Origin: Enterocytospora artemiae
Lineage: Eukaryota > Microsporidia
Reading direction: 5' to 3'
Assembly (NCBI GenBank): GCA_038659295.1
Contig: JASNGC010000004.1
Location: 186,001 to 250,000 of the forward strand
DNA length: 64,000 bases
The notes under the pieces are model-generated. The model ran no database searches. It was not told the DNA's origin and saw only the letters and a list, made by a program, of their open reading frames with translations. Made by a program: the position numbers and the translations under genes. Shown piece after piece: positions 19,340 through 28,721 of the stretch. Within the stretch, counting starts at the first letter, position 1, and every line of letters starts with the position of its first letter.

Positions 19340-21082
19340 CTATTTCCAATCACTGACGTTGTCTTGTTCCATCTTTCTCCTGTAAGTCATTGCCTCTTCA
19401 ATCATCCCCTCTTCCTCAAAATACTCTACCAAATATTTTATTACATTTAGTTTATTTTGCTTTTGATTACTTTTTTTAATATATTCTTCATAGCACTGTA
19501 TAACAATATTACTATGTGTGTTAAGAACATTATCATTAGTGCCCGGGATGTTGCATATACCAGCAAATCCTTCATCCCCCATTGAGTTATTTTTGTATAT
19601 TTCGGCTATATACAGCAGCGAATCAATTTCCCCTAATCTGACAGATTCCTTTAGATTAAATACTGCCTCGTTTAACTTATTATGCTTATAGTAAATTCTA
19701 CCTATCAATTTATGCAAATTCGCATCTGATCTGTGGACAAGTGCTATTTGTGCATAGTACAAAGCATGGTTTAGAATGTTTAGGTTGTAATATGAATGGG
19801 CAATATTGAATAATGCATGAAAATGATTTTTGCAGAAATATGGTTTTGGTGTAACATCCGTCTTGTTACCACACTCTTCGCCACTCCTACTAAGTTTTGC
19901 TATTATTTCATCATCTCCATCTTCAATGATCTTCTCATCACTTTTTATTAAATATTCTATTGCTTTTTCTTTTTCCAACAACAGTTCATGCATCTTTCCA
20001 ATCATTGTGAAAATAAGAGGTTTATTGGAATACGACTTTACTACTAGTCCAAATAAATCTATTGCCGATCTATAATTGGAAGTCGATGCCTCATAAATGC
20101 CCTTTGAAATGTAGAAAACATTAGAAATATCTGTATTGTGGCTGCTACCTACCTGTTTCTTTTCCATCTCCTTGACTAACCTACATAACTTTTCATTTTC
20201 ACCCTTTCTGTATAAAATCAAAGAATATCTCTCAAAATACCTGAAATCAAGACCATTTTCTATTGTGCCCAGATTGTGATGATTATTTTCGAACTCTTGA
20301 GAAAATATTTTTTCAGACTTCTCATACTCTCCAACTTCATAGAGATAGGCTGCCACTAAGTTTTGATCTAAAATATGGTCAATTACACCATCCATATTGC
20401 ACATGTCCATTTTGTTATTCTTTAATGCATGCGAACGGATTCCAACAGTGATGTTTTTTGGTTCAAACTGCTCATTTACAACCAGAAGAGCATAGTAATA
20501 GATGTGTAGTGGCGAGACCAGAGCAACGACATCTAAACCCCCTCCATCTGATGGAGTAACAGTCGAAAGCAGTTCAATGGCCTCATAAAAATATGGCTCC
20601 TTTTCTATAACACTCAGAAGTAATTTGTAGGCTGTCTTTCTAGTAGATACTCTTGCATAGAGAAACAACAGAAACGGATCCAAGTGATCTGTATTACCGG
20701 CATCTGTGCTGTCAATATCTACTCTAATAGATACTTCTCCATTGAATTGGCCACTATTTACCAAGTTGTTATTCCTAACAAAATTATCTATTGAATTGCA
20801 GCACTTGCAGAACACCAACCTGTTTATGTTATCTCTGCTATGCTTACATAGGAGTGATGAGTATGCCAAGTAAAACTCTGAAAGATTCTGATAGGTGATT
20901 GCTAGTAATGTGGAGTTATTACCTGTATTATGATCGGCAGTTCCCCCTTTCAAATATTCTGGCTGATCTATTCTGAGTTCATCTTTGCATTCCCCTACAG
21001 AAGCACCGGGAAATTGTATTTTATTTCTTAGCAAGAAGTTTACTGTTTTAGATAAATTTCTATTCAAGAAGCGAGAAAGCAT
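19340..21082 (-). CDS. CDC23: TPR protein, probable anaphase-promoting complex subunit CDC23/APC8
   Basis: 580 aa, near the length of APC8/Cdc23 (about 600). Tetratricopeptide repeats fill the C-terminal half: NYRSAIDLFGLVVKSYSNK, HFHALFNIAHSYYNLNILNHALYYAQIAL, ANLHKLIGRIYYKHNKLNEAVFNLKESV, then VIQCYEEYIKK. The phrase NILNHALYYAQIAL matches the MPFYALYYYRKA element typical of Cdc23. An N-terminal DPFLLFLYARV...ACKLLLSVIEKEP-like block matches the Cdc23 region before its central TPRs. A role in mitotic ubiquitination follows from the family. CDC16 or CDC27 are the alternatives. The ATG has CCCTCTTCTAA before it. Confidence 0.6.
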   Translation of the reverse strand: MLSRFLNRNLSKTVNFLLRNKIQFPGASVGECKDELRIDQPEYLKGGTADHNTGNNSTLLAITYQNLSEFYLAYSSLLCKHSRDNINRLVFCKCCNSIDNFVRNNNLVNSGQFNGEVSIRVDIDSTDAGNTDHLDPFLLFLYARVSTRKTAYKLLLSVIEKEPYFYEAIELLSTVTPSDGGGLDVVALVSPLHIYYYALLVVNEQFEPKNITVGIRSHALKNNKMDMCNMDGVIDHILDQNLVAAYLYEVGEYEKSEKIFSQEFENNHHNLGTIENGLDFRYFERYSLILYRKGENEKLCRLVKEMEKKQVGSSHNTDISNVFYISKGIYEASTSNYRSAIDLFGLVVKSYSNKPLIFTMIGKMHELLLEKEKAIEYLIKSDEKIIEDGDDEIIAKLSRSGEECGNKTDVTPKPYFCKNHFHALFNIAHSYYNLNILNHALYYAQIALVHRSDANLHKLIGRIYYKHNKLNEAVFNLKESVRLGEIDSLLYIAEIYKNNSMGDEGFAGICNIPGTNDNVLNTHSNIVIQCYEEYIKKSNQKQNKLNVIKYLVEYFEEEGMIEEAMTYRRKMEQDNVSDWK

Positions 21083-21522
21083 TTAGAAGAGGGCTATTGA
21101 AAAAATAAAATGAACATATTTGTAGCAAAGATACAGAATGTAATATATTTGATACAAACCCTGTCTTTCCTGTTATCCTTATGTTTGTCCTCCCTTTTTT
21201 ATCATACATTTCTGAAATATCAAAATTAACGAGCTGTTGTATGATATAAATTATAGCACAAGAAACCAACAGCATTTTCGTGAGTAATTTACCTGTATTT
21301 ATTATCTAGGACTGAAATCCAAGCCATTTAATTTGGAGTTTATATTGAGGTCGCATATTGTTTACTGCATGAGAATTTCATGCACATTTAAACTGTAAAT
21401 ATATCCAATTGTTACAAAATTCCAACCATAACTACATTTTAAACTCCTTTTAGCTACTCTAAGTGTTTAATTTGTCGGTTAAGATAATCTTTGTATTCAT
21501 GCATGCACCTTGTGTAACAACA
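21083..21522. other. Intergenic spacer
   Basis: 440 bp. A 71-codon frame with a hydrophobic N-terminus (21060-21275, minus) lies here and overlaps the CDC23 start, but it lacks the CCC element. I do not call it a gene. Confidence 0.45.
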
Positions 21523-22128
21523 TTACCCATGCAATAATCTTTGGAATATCACTTCTTTATAAACAATACCCATCATTATCCCTGCCAAGCCACAAATTAA
21601 GAACTCAGTCAAGATACCTATCTTATTTTCTAGTACAAAGTCTACAATATCATTGATAAACCAGAGTATACCTCCAATATTGGTAGCTGTGTCAGTATAT
21701 ATAATAATTATGGAGTAAACAATATAAAGTATTGTCCAGCACGGAATGATAAATAGATTGTTGTTTGGTAGAATCAGATCCTGCAAGACATCTAAAAGGA
21801 AAATTGGTGCACAAACTATATGAATAGCATGGTACCTATGATTGTGGGGATTGTACAAATAGGATATAGAGGATGTAACAAATATTGTGAAGACAGAGTG
21901 AATGATTAAATAGGCGATAAAATCCGATTCCTTGTTTCGAATGTTTAAGTTGCTCCAGATAATCTCGTTAAATATTATGATAGGTACCATTATAGCAAAT
22001 ATAATAATAAACACTATCGATCCCTTTACGGGAATTAGGTGGAGTGTAACGCTTGTCACTGGCAGATACTCTGAAAGTAGAAAAGCCGCAGGAATTAATA
22101 TGGACAGTAGTAGGAAGTAAATAAACAT
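21523..22128 (-). CDS. Hypothetical polytopic membrane protein (201 aa)
   Basis: GCCCTTCT precedes the ATG. Hydrophobic segments are visible at about 1-20, 35-52 (GSIVFIIIFAIMVPIIIF), 70-90, 102-118 (AIHIVCAPIFLLDVL), 124-145 and 172-190 (TEFLICGLAGIMMGIVY), giving five or six membrane spans with short loops. A His-rich loop (YNPHNHRYHAIH) sits around residues 92-103. I do not recognise the family. It is divergent from the small gene at 22259, with 130 bp between the two starts. Confidence 0.72.
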   Translation of the reverse strand: MFIYFLLLSILIPAAFLLSEYLPVTSVTLHLIPVKGSIVFIIIFAIMVPIIIFNEIIWSNLNIRNKESDFIAYLIIHSVFTIFVTSSISYLYNPHNHRYHAIHIVCAPIFLLDVLQDLILPNNNLFIIPCWTILYIVYSIIIIYTDTATNIGGILWFINDIVDFVLENKIGILTEFLICGLAGIMMGIVYKEVIFQRLLHG

Positions 22129-22258
22129 AGAAGGGCAATAAATGGGATCTACTAGAAGACGGCAGCAGACACCAGATATTTGTCGAACAGCATCCTCTAT
22201 GCATGTTGACTGTATACATTTGGCGTATAATTTTGATTTGCATTTCCAGCCCCTCCGA

Positions 22259-22396
22259 ATGTCAACAAATATTACAGATCAGTTAGAGAGTATTTTGAAA
22301 ATAATCAATAATGAAACGGGAATCATTAGCCAGCTAAATAATTGCATAGACACAGAAATTGAGGCATTAAAAGAGGAAATAAACATATTGTTATAA
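22259..22396 (+). CDS. Candidate small coiled-coil protein (45 aa)
   Basis: The ATG follows AGCCCCTCCGA, matching the start signal of the neighbours. The product is a single amphipathic helix: it begins MSTNITDQLESILKIINNE and ends EALKEEINILL. Hydrophobic residues recur at heptad-like spacing. The same frame is open further upstream, but that stretch is not helical and has no CCC element. Small kinetochore or complex-scaffold proteins look like this, though I cannot name one. Supported only by the start motif, helix pattern and intergenic placement. Confidence 0.42.
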   Translation: MSTNITDQLESILKIINNETGIISQLNNCIDTEIEALKEEINILL

Positions 22397-22517
22397 GAAT
22401 CGATAGACACAGGGGCATATATGAATATAGTGTAAAAGTCCTTATGGTTTTTTTGTTTCGGTTTCATATCAGAAACTGTTTTATATTTTCTATAAATAGT
22501 CAGTATTTTTATTTCCT

Positions 22518-24479
22518 ATGAAATTTAGCAAGTATTTAGAAAGAAATGCAGATAGAAACTATCTGGGGAAATACCTAGAGTACTCAGAATTAAAATCGAC
22601 AATCCAGGACAATCTCACAAAAGAGAGGCTCAATGTGTTTCAGGATAATTTTGAAAAGGAGTTTATAAGAGTGTTTACATTTGTAAACGAAGAGACCGAG
22701 TGTTTTAAAAAGCAGATTAGAGAGTATGAAGAGTCCAAATACAATAGTGGTAATAATGATCTTAGTAGTAGCCATAACTCCACCAATGATACTGGTAGCT
22801 GCAATGATCTTGGCAGTAGTAACAGCTCTACAGTTTCCGAACACAATTCTTTCGATTCAATCCAGAACAATCTGAAAGATTTTGCAGAGTTTATTCGCAT
22901 CAACGTTGTAGGGTTTAAAAAATTACTAAAATATCATGACAAGAAGGCAATTGATATTACCAACAACTCACTGTACAACAAATATAGGAATCAATTCAAG
23001 TTACAAATCCAACAGATTGAGAACTTGGACCAGATCATTTACAATCTGAGTCGATTGAAATTAAAGCAAATAGAAATTAAAACGGAAAAAGAAAGCGGTT
23101 GCTCGTTTATAAGGAATACAGAAAAATATTGGGTCCACAATGAGAATCTAATGGCTTTAAAAATGAGTATTGTGAGGAATTTGCCTGTATATGTATTTAG
23201 TGAAAACAAAAATGGTGATGGTGGTAAGGCAGATGATACGGGAAACAACACTCCTTTTTCGGCGTGGAACCACCTGACTCACGATACTTCAGTCAGCTCA
23301 GTTTACTTTGATAACGACTCTTTTGACCTGTATCTTGGCAGGTTAAAGAAAAACCAGGGTGCAGAGGCAATTAGAATAAGGTGGTATGGCAAAACAGACC
23401 CCATTACGTATACCAACAATGTTTCTAGTGACAACTATGTTTTTATTGAGAGAAAGAAGCACTCAGATTCTTGGACTGGAGATTCATCCAAAAAACTCAG
23501 ATTTAAGATCGAAGAGTCTTTGGTAAACAACTATATCAAGGGAGCGGATGTGTGGGACCATGTCCTCAAAACCAACGGGAAGGATGTGAGGCAGCTGTAT
23601 TTGGAAATCCAGTCGGCTATTATCAATAAGAATCTAAAGCCTAAGGTTAGGACATTCTATAAAAGAATTGCATTCCAATTACCTAACGATTCATCGGTGA
23701 GAATTAGCTTGGATACCAACTTGTGTATGATTAAAGAGGATAACATAAATACCAGCAGTAGCAATTGGAGAAGAAGTGATGTGGGTACCGATTGGCCCTT
23801 CAGACATATACCAAATGATCAAATTGTTAGATTTCCACATGCCATTTTGGAGGTAAAGACCCAGAGTCTCGACGAATCAAAGCCTGAGTGGATTGAGACT
23901 CTAATCAATTCCAGCTATGTGGAGCATGTGCATAAGTTTAGCAAGTTCATCCACGGGGCTGCCGTCCTATTCCCTGAGATCATAGATATTCCATACTGGT
24001 TGCCACAGATGAAAACTGATATTAGAAAGGACTCGTTCTGTGACATAAAGTCTAGAAAAGAACTCGATAGTAATCTGATCATTGATGTTGAAAGTGAAAT
24101 CGTAAATAGTGAAACAGATTCCCCCATTCTGCTCAGAGACAAGCGCATCTCCATCCCGGTGAGGGTGGAGCCAAAGGTTTTCTTTGCAAACGAAAGAACT
24201 TTCTTGAGCTGGGTCCAATTTGCGATCTTTTTAGGTGGTATTGGTACAGCCATGATGGGTATTGGTGATAGATCTGCTGGATATTGTGGAATGATGCTAA
24301 TCGTAGTTTCTATCATATTTGCCTTCTACTCCCTTTTCCTGTACTATTGGAGGGCCGAGAAAATACGCCAAAAAGATGCTGGGCCATACGACGACCTGAC
24401 TGGACCATTTATATTGGTAGGAATGTTTGTAGTGGCGTTATTGTTGTCAGTATATTTCAAGTTCCCTATGAAGAAATAA
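22518..24479 (+). CDS. VTC4: VTC complex subunit, polyphosphate polymerase type (SPX-VTC-DUF202)
   Basis: 653 aa with the full VTC layout. The SPX domain starts MKFSKYLERNADRNYLGKYL and runs to ~170, interrupted by a Ser/Asn-rich insert (~75-110). The tunnel-shaped VTC domain spans ~200-490 with SVYFDND, RIRWYG, FIERKKH, RISLDTNL, ILEVKTQ and HKFSKFIHG, which carry the basic and acidic residues known for catalysis in yeast Vtc4. A C-terminal DUF202 domain (~548-653) has three membrane spans. The family makes polyphosphate from ATP at an acidocalcisome or vacuole membrane, gated by inositol pyrophosphates through SPX. Vtc2/3 share the layout, so VTC4 is the best but not certain choice. TAA lies in AATAAA. 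Confidence 0.85.
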   Translation: MKFSKYLERNADRNYLGKYLEYSELKSTIQDNLTKERLNVFQDNFEKEFIRVFTFVNEETECFKKQIREYEESKYNSGNNDLSSSHNSTNDTGSCNDLGSSNSSTVSEHNSFDSIQNNLKDFAEFIRINVVGFKKLLKYHDKKAIDITNNSLYNKYRNQFKLQIQQIENLDQIIYNLSRLKLKQIEIKTEKESGCSFIRNTEKYWVHNENLMALKMSIVRNLPVYVFSENKNGDGGKADDTGNNTPFSAWNHLTHDTSVSSVYFDNDSFDLYLGRLKKNQGAEAIRIRWYGKTDPITYTNNVSSDNYVFIERKKHSDSWTGDSSKKLRFKIEESLVNNYIKGADVWDHVLKTNGKDVRQLYLEIQSAIINKNLKPKVRTFYKRIAFQLPNDSSVRISLDTNLCMIKEDNINTSSSNWRRSDVGTDWPFRHIPNDQIVRFPHAILEVKTQSLDESKPEWIETLINSSYVEHVHKFSKFIHGAAVLFPEIIDIPYWLPQMKTDIRKDSFCDIKSRKELDSNLIIDVESEIVNSETDSPILLRDKRISIPVRVEPKVFFANERTFLSWVQFAIFLGGIGTAMMGIGDRSAGYCGMMLIVVSIIFAFYSLFLYYWRAEKIRQKDAGPYDDLTGPFILVGMFVVALLLSVYFKFPMKK

Positions 24480-24660
24480 ATTAATTAAAAACAATACTTC
24501 TCAGGTGTTGCGTGAGGTTGGTAAGATCCATTGTGTCTTATCACAAAATACAAAACGCATGATGCCTCCTATAGATGTCACAGATGGCGTATTCCGAAGA
24601 CAGACAATAAACCCTACAAATCACATTATTGAAACTTAATTTGTATATTTTATTTATCAC

Positions 24661-25749
24661 TTAGCTAAAATTCTCCTGAGCATATGTTCGCGCATACTCA
24701 TTCAGTTTCTGGTATTTTTCGTGCGAATACTTCCTCTCTAGATTCTCATAAACCGGTTTCTTGTATATTAGACTCACCAGATCTTCAAAGCATCCCTTCA
24801 TCTCTCTTCTTTCAATTCCGGAATATTTAAAGAACAAGTTGATGTTTTCATCCGTCTTACAGATCTTTCTAGAAAGATAAATGGCTGTGATTCCAATTGT
24901 CTTGTTTGTGTACTTCCTGAACTCCTCATTCAAAATCATCAGCTCTACAAAATACTTGCCCATTGTCCTACTCTTAAATTCAAAGTTATTGGCTCGGGAA
25001 ACATTTCTTAGGAAAAATAATGGGTTGACAAAATCGCACCTGTAATCAACACTATGTAATACAAACTTCTCAGCCTTCTTCAGCTCCATGACAGAAATAG
25101 ATGGCTCGAGCGATAGAAAACTACCTATATCAGGACACTCCACCTCCTCTATTTTTGCTGCTATCCAAAGACAGGATAGTCCTAACAGATGCAGTTTGGA
25201 TACTGGAGGCGCTTTTTTGGACAGGAACAAATCTATAAAATATATCGACAGAAGCAATGTATCGCTCACCAATCCTAGTTTCAGATGTGCAGATATTATC
25301 CAATCTACCATGGCTGATCTCTGCGAAAAATCAATAGAATTCGCCATGGACTCACCCGCTCTATCAATAGACTCATAATACCTTGTGATAGAGTCTCTAT
25401 ACACCAGCATTGCAGTTACATCCTTCTTTTCTACTCTTAGATGAATTGCCTGAACCCTCATCTCATCATCCGTGAGGCACTTCGAGACAACTGCCTTACT
25501 GTTGTTCGTTTTCTCACCACTATCCCTGCTAGGGGCATTCTCGACATATTTGCAATTCTTCTCCAAACTCTTCTGTTTTTTCTTGATATTTGTTACATTC
25601 TGCAATGGATTTTTTAAAACACGAAAGTCAGAGACATATGGGTTGGTGTTTTTGGTGCTTTCCACCGTATTAGCCTCTGCAATATTATCCTGCAAGGCAA
25701 TTGTTGTTTTAGATAGTTTGCCTGCCTGTTCCGATTTCTCTTCGTCCAT
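24661..25749 (-). CDS. G2/mitotic B-type cyclin
   Basis: 362 aa. The cyclin N box starts with RSAMVDWIISAHLKLGL (~res 143) and continues with LLGLSCLWIAAKIEEVECP; the Lys and Glu that contact the kinase are present. A cyclin C-terminal fold follows (~270-345). The first 100 residues are charged and probably disordered, with FRVLKNPLQNVTN resembling an imperfect destruction box. The start was placed at the ATG in TTTTCCCCGATG; a frame to 25824 starts without the motif. Cyclin B activates Cdk1 and is removed by the anaphase-promoting complex, a subunit of which may be encoded 4 kb away. AATAAA follows the stop by about 12 nt. Confidence 0.88.
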   Translation of the reverse strand: MDEEKSEQAGKLSKTTIALQDNIAEANTVESTKNTNPYVSDFRVLKNPLQNVTNIKKKQKSLEKNCKYVENAPSRDSGEKTNNSKAVVSKCLTDDEMRVQAIHLRVEKKDVTAMLVYRDSITRYYESIDRAGESMANSIDFSQRSAMVDWIISAHLKLGLVSDTLLLSIYFIDLFLSKKAPPVSKLHLLGLSCLWIAAKIEEVECPDIGSFLSLEPSISVMELKKAEKFVLHSVDYRCDFVNPLFFLRNVSRANNFEFKSRTMGKYFVELMILNEEFRKYTNKTIGITAIYLSRKICKTDENINLFFKYSGIERREMKGCFEDLVSLIYKKPVYENLERKYSHEKYQKLNEYARTYAQENFS

Positions 25750-26010
25750 CGGGGAAAAAGAAAAAGACAATTTAAGCGATTGTGAATAATTATTACGAGG
25801 AAATAGTATAAGAAGGATCATCATCTAATTTCACTTCAACTATATATTGGATAATACAAAAGTAACTCCAAATAAAATCCAAAGAATGCTAATTTTGTAT
25901 CTGTTCATGAATTTCATACACTACGGATACTAATTTTTAACCTTTGTAAATTAAATTTTCTTTATTAGCATCCTATCGAAATATCTGCTCCAACATTAAC
26001 TATAACCAAA

Positions 26011-26241
26011 ATGTTCGTAAACATTCAAATCCCTATTTACCCCTGGATGACCACCTTGAAGAGCAAAATTCTTCTTTTCTACCTAATTCTATCTTTGCTA
26101 GGGTTCACATTAGAGCAAAACAAGCTGATAATGACAATAATATACCTGCCTCTCTTCATTGCAAATTTGATTTTCTACAATCTTCTAATTTCAATTGGAT
26201 TCCAAATGATCGAGACAAACAAGATAAAAATTGTACCATAA
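26011..26241 (+). CDS. Hypothetical small membrane protein (76 or 64 aa)
   Basis: Two hydrophobic helices are clear: ILLFYLILSLLGFTL and MTIIYLPLFIANLIFYNLLISIGF. The first ATG is at 26011. A second at 26047 follows TACCCCTGG and therefore better fits the start rule, giving 64 aa. Two-helix proteins of this size occur in ER complexes (signal peptidase, oligosaccharyltransferase), but no specific match is visible. Gene status rests on the motif and the hydrophobic pattern. Confidence 0.55.
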   Translation: MFVNIQIPIYPWMTTLKSKILLFYLILSLLGFTLEQNKLIMTIIYLPLFIANLIFYNLLISIGFQMIETNKIKIVP

Positions 26242-26513
26242 ACTTTAAAATATTAAGATAAACCGAGCTGTAATAATAAATAAACACATTTATGACTATT
26301 TTTAAGAAGTGGGATAATTGGAAGGCACACCTATAGAAAGAAGCGATAGTTAAACGTAAGTATATATTAAGATATATTGTTGTAATTAAGAATGTATTAT
26401 GTCGTGGTACATGGCTATCGATTCAATATATAGGCAGTTATCCCATCCCGATTACTATAGATTCCCAAATCTACTTCAAACTCCTTCTAACAACCACTAA
26501 ACCCCAAATAGTT

Positions 26514-27968
26514 TTAATAATTTTCATCTAATATTTTTCTATCAATTTGGCTCTTCAACTCCTCAAAACAATCAATTCCACAGACGTCCCTTATTATTTT
26601 CGAACTGGATTCGTAGTCAAACATATTAAGTAGATAGAATGCTCGATAGACCTCAACAAATAAGTCGCAAGACTGCAGAACAAAAAAATTGGAGTCGAAC
26701 GACTTGAACTTCTCAAGAAATGTAGCAAAAAACGGGGTATTCTCCACATTTTCATTTAAAATGACACACAGCACAGAAAGAAGTAAGTTGACGTTGTCAT
26801 ATTGTAAATTTTCACCATCCATTGCATTCACACTGCTTTTCAATAGAAGTTGCTTGCTGTTGATCGTCGTAGGATTGAATATGCCGCTATCGATAATTCG
26901 ATTAAATACCTCAAATGATAGACTGAAATCTCTACTATTGACCGATGCCATTCCAAATTCATAAAGGATTTGGTAGATTGACCTAGGTGTTGTTTCATCC
27001 ATATCCATCCTTGCAAAATATTCCTGGTAATGTCTTTTTGCCAGTTCATAATCACCCCTTCTGGCCAGATACAGCAACCTATACAACGTATCATCAGTTT
27101 CTATGGTTTGTCGTAGCTTTATAAACTGAAATTCCACCATTTTATTCCTATAAATCTCAGGAAAAACCTTATCCATGCTTTCAAGCAAACTTGAATACCT
27201 ACCTTCCATATCACCATCTTCCAACAAATCGTATGTTTTTGTCAAGTAATTACTAATATTGTTGGAAAAAATTGAGCTGAATTGATATGGACCATTAGAT
27301 GAGCTTTTACCGGACATGGAAGCATTCCAATCTTGTCCACAAACCTGCGAATAAACGTTTATACCCTTATTAAGTATAGAGATCATCCCGTCTACATTTC
27401 GGTTTCTTAAATAAATCGAGAACAGTGGAATGATAACCTTTGACTGTTCAAGAGCTTCAGATCCATCCAGATAATCCGTCAACAGCTCCTCCTTCTTCTT
27501 TTCATCATTCATATCGAGAATAGACTCCAGGGATACCTTTTTCTGTACAACTTGCCGATTCTCTGACTTAACAAAATTGGAATCTGATACTGCTTCCCCC
27601 TGTGCTCTGTTGAGTTCTTCAAAAAATTCCTTCATAGACAATTCCAAATTCTTACTAGCATGGACTCTAGAATCATCAAACCAGTCCAGGATAAAATCGG
27701 GTAGTTGATAGTGCCCAACAGAATCAGGCCCATCGAAATAGTTTCGATACTTCAGTGTTTCTACAAGGAGCTTCTTCATATTCTTTTCAAACTGCTTCTG
27801 GTCATTTTTGGATTTATTTCTCATGGAAATTAACTCCTTGACTTTACCCCTCAGCTCCTTTAGTTTCTTCTCCTTCTTTGTAGTTTTAGTCGCTTCTTCA
27901 AACAGAACTGCCGACTTTTTTTTAACCTCATCCTTTTCCTCATCTAAATTTTGAAAAAATCTGGACAT
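26514..27968 (-). CDS. NIP1: Translation initiation factor eIF3 subunit c, shortened
   Basis: 484 aa starting MSRFFQNLDEEKDE, very like the conserved MSRFF start of eIF3c. A Lys-rich helical region follows (~10-65). A helical-repeat region at ~275-375 includes DDTLYRLLYLARRGDYELAKRHYQEYF and ILYEFGMASVNSRDFSLSFEVFNRI. These align with the eIF3c segment before its PCI domain (movement of mRNA-binding helices, FNRT..GICAFRQGLTKDA). Yeast Nip1 is about 810 aa, so the C-terminal PCI/winged-helix part looks much reduced. CCCTTTAAA precedes the ATG. The assignment is from motif memory, not alignment. Confidence 0.62.
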   Translation of the reverse strand: MSRFFQNLDEEKDEVKKKSAVLFEEATKTTKKEKKLKELRGKVKELISMRNKSKNDQKQFEKNMKKLLVETLKYRNYFDGPDSVGHYQLPDFILDWFDDSRVHASKNLELSMKEFFEELNRAQGEAVSDSNFVKSENRQVVQKKVSLESILDMNDEKKKEELLTDYLDGSEALEQSKVIIPLFSIYLRNRNVDGMISILNKGINVYSQVCGQDWNASMSGKSSSNGPYQFSSIFSNNISNYLTKTYDLLEDGDMEGRYSSLLESMDKVFPEIYRNKMVEFQFIKLRQTIETDDTLYRLLYLARRGDYELAKRHYQEYFARMDMDETTPRSIYQILYEFGMASVNSRDFSLSFEVFNRIIDSGIFNPTTINSKQLLLKSSVNAMDGENLQYDNVNLLLSVLCVILNENVENTPFFATFLEKFKSFDSNFFVLQSCDLFVEVYRAFYLLNMFDYESSSKIIRDVCGIDCFEELKSQIDRKILDENY

Positions 27969-28158
27969 TTTAAAGGGCAAAAATACTCAATAAGAAAACA
28001 ACAGACTAATTACTGAGTCTCCAGAAGATAGTTGTGTGAAATAGAGAATTCGCACAGGCTGGGGAGATATTCCAGAAAATTTCCTAGAGTCAACCATGGA
28101 AAAAGCTATTAAGAACTATCTTGGAATAACATGGTTTTGAAGTGTTTTGTACCCTTCC

Positions 28159-28362
28159 ATGCTTTCAGATCCAACAGACTTACTAAAGGTCTACTTGAAT
28201 GATATTGTCAGCGTTAGACTGAGATCAGGAGAACAATTCACTGGAATACTGGATGGATTTGATGAACATTTGAATGTGTTGCTCGAGATAGAGGAAAAAA
28301 TGATATTTATTAGAGGAGAAAATATTATATTTTTTGGACAGATTGGAATAAATAGTATGTAG
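28159..28362 (+). CDS. Sm-like (LSM) protein, LSM3-like
   Basis: 67 aa forming one Sm fold. Sm1 is VSVRLRSGEQFTGILDGFDEHLNVLL and Sm2 is FIRGENIIFF. In the family these assemble as heptamers on U6 snRNA or mRNA 3' ends. DEHLNVLLE resembles the DQHLNMIL of LSM3, and the preceding DLLKVYLNDIV fits LSM3 spacing, but LSM6 or SmG remain possible. The ATG after TACCCTTCC was chosen over an upstream TTG. Confidence 0.85.
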   Translation: MLSDPTDLLKVYLNDIVSVRLRSGEQFTGILDGFDEHLNVLLEIEEKMIFIRGENIIFFGQIGINSM

Positions 28363-28721
28363 TAGTGCATGTGAGAATTGTTTTATTGACAAATCTTTTT
28401 AGTTTAAGGCATTGATTTCTTGATCAGAGCCCCTGAATAAAGAATGGATCGTCTTCGATGCCAATTATGATGGGGATTCTTGGAAACAGTTTCAAATGCT
28501 TTGTGAATGATAAAAACTATAGAATTTCATCTATTAATGTATTTTAATCTTGAAACAGCATATCCTTTCTTTCCGGTGAGTTCATATTACTTTCATCATA
28601 AAACATAAAATACTTTGAATTGCCATTTACCGATCTGCGTTCTGTACAGTTTGTACAGCATCAGAGAACTTTCATTATCTCATATTATTTTTCAAATAAA
28701 TTTTTTTACAATTTTTTGCCC
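28363..28721. other. Intergenic spacer upstream of uL6
   Basis: 359 bp, no gene seen. Its last 25 bases hold the ribosomal-protein box. Confidence 0.5.
28698..28721 (+). promoter_or_regulatory. Ribosomal-protein AAATTTTTTT/ACAATTTTTT box with CCC
   Basis: AAATTTTTTT at 28698 and ACAATTTTTTGCCC at 28708 run straight into the uL6 ATG. The order (A-T box, ACAATTTTTT, CCC) is the same as before eS8 and eL33. Confidence 0.6.

Noticed and set aside
21060..21275. 71-codon minus-strand frame with a hydrophobic N-terminus
   Set aside because: No CCC element, overlaps the CDC23-like start, and shows no domain. More likely part of the 5' region.
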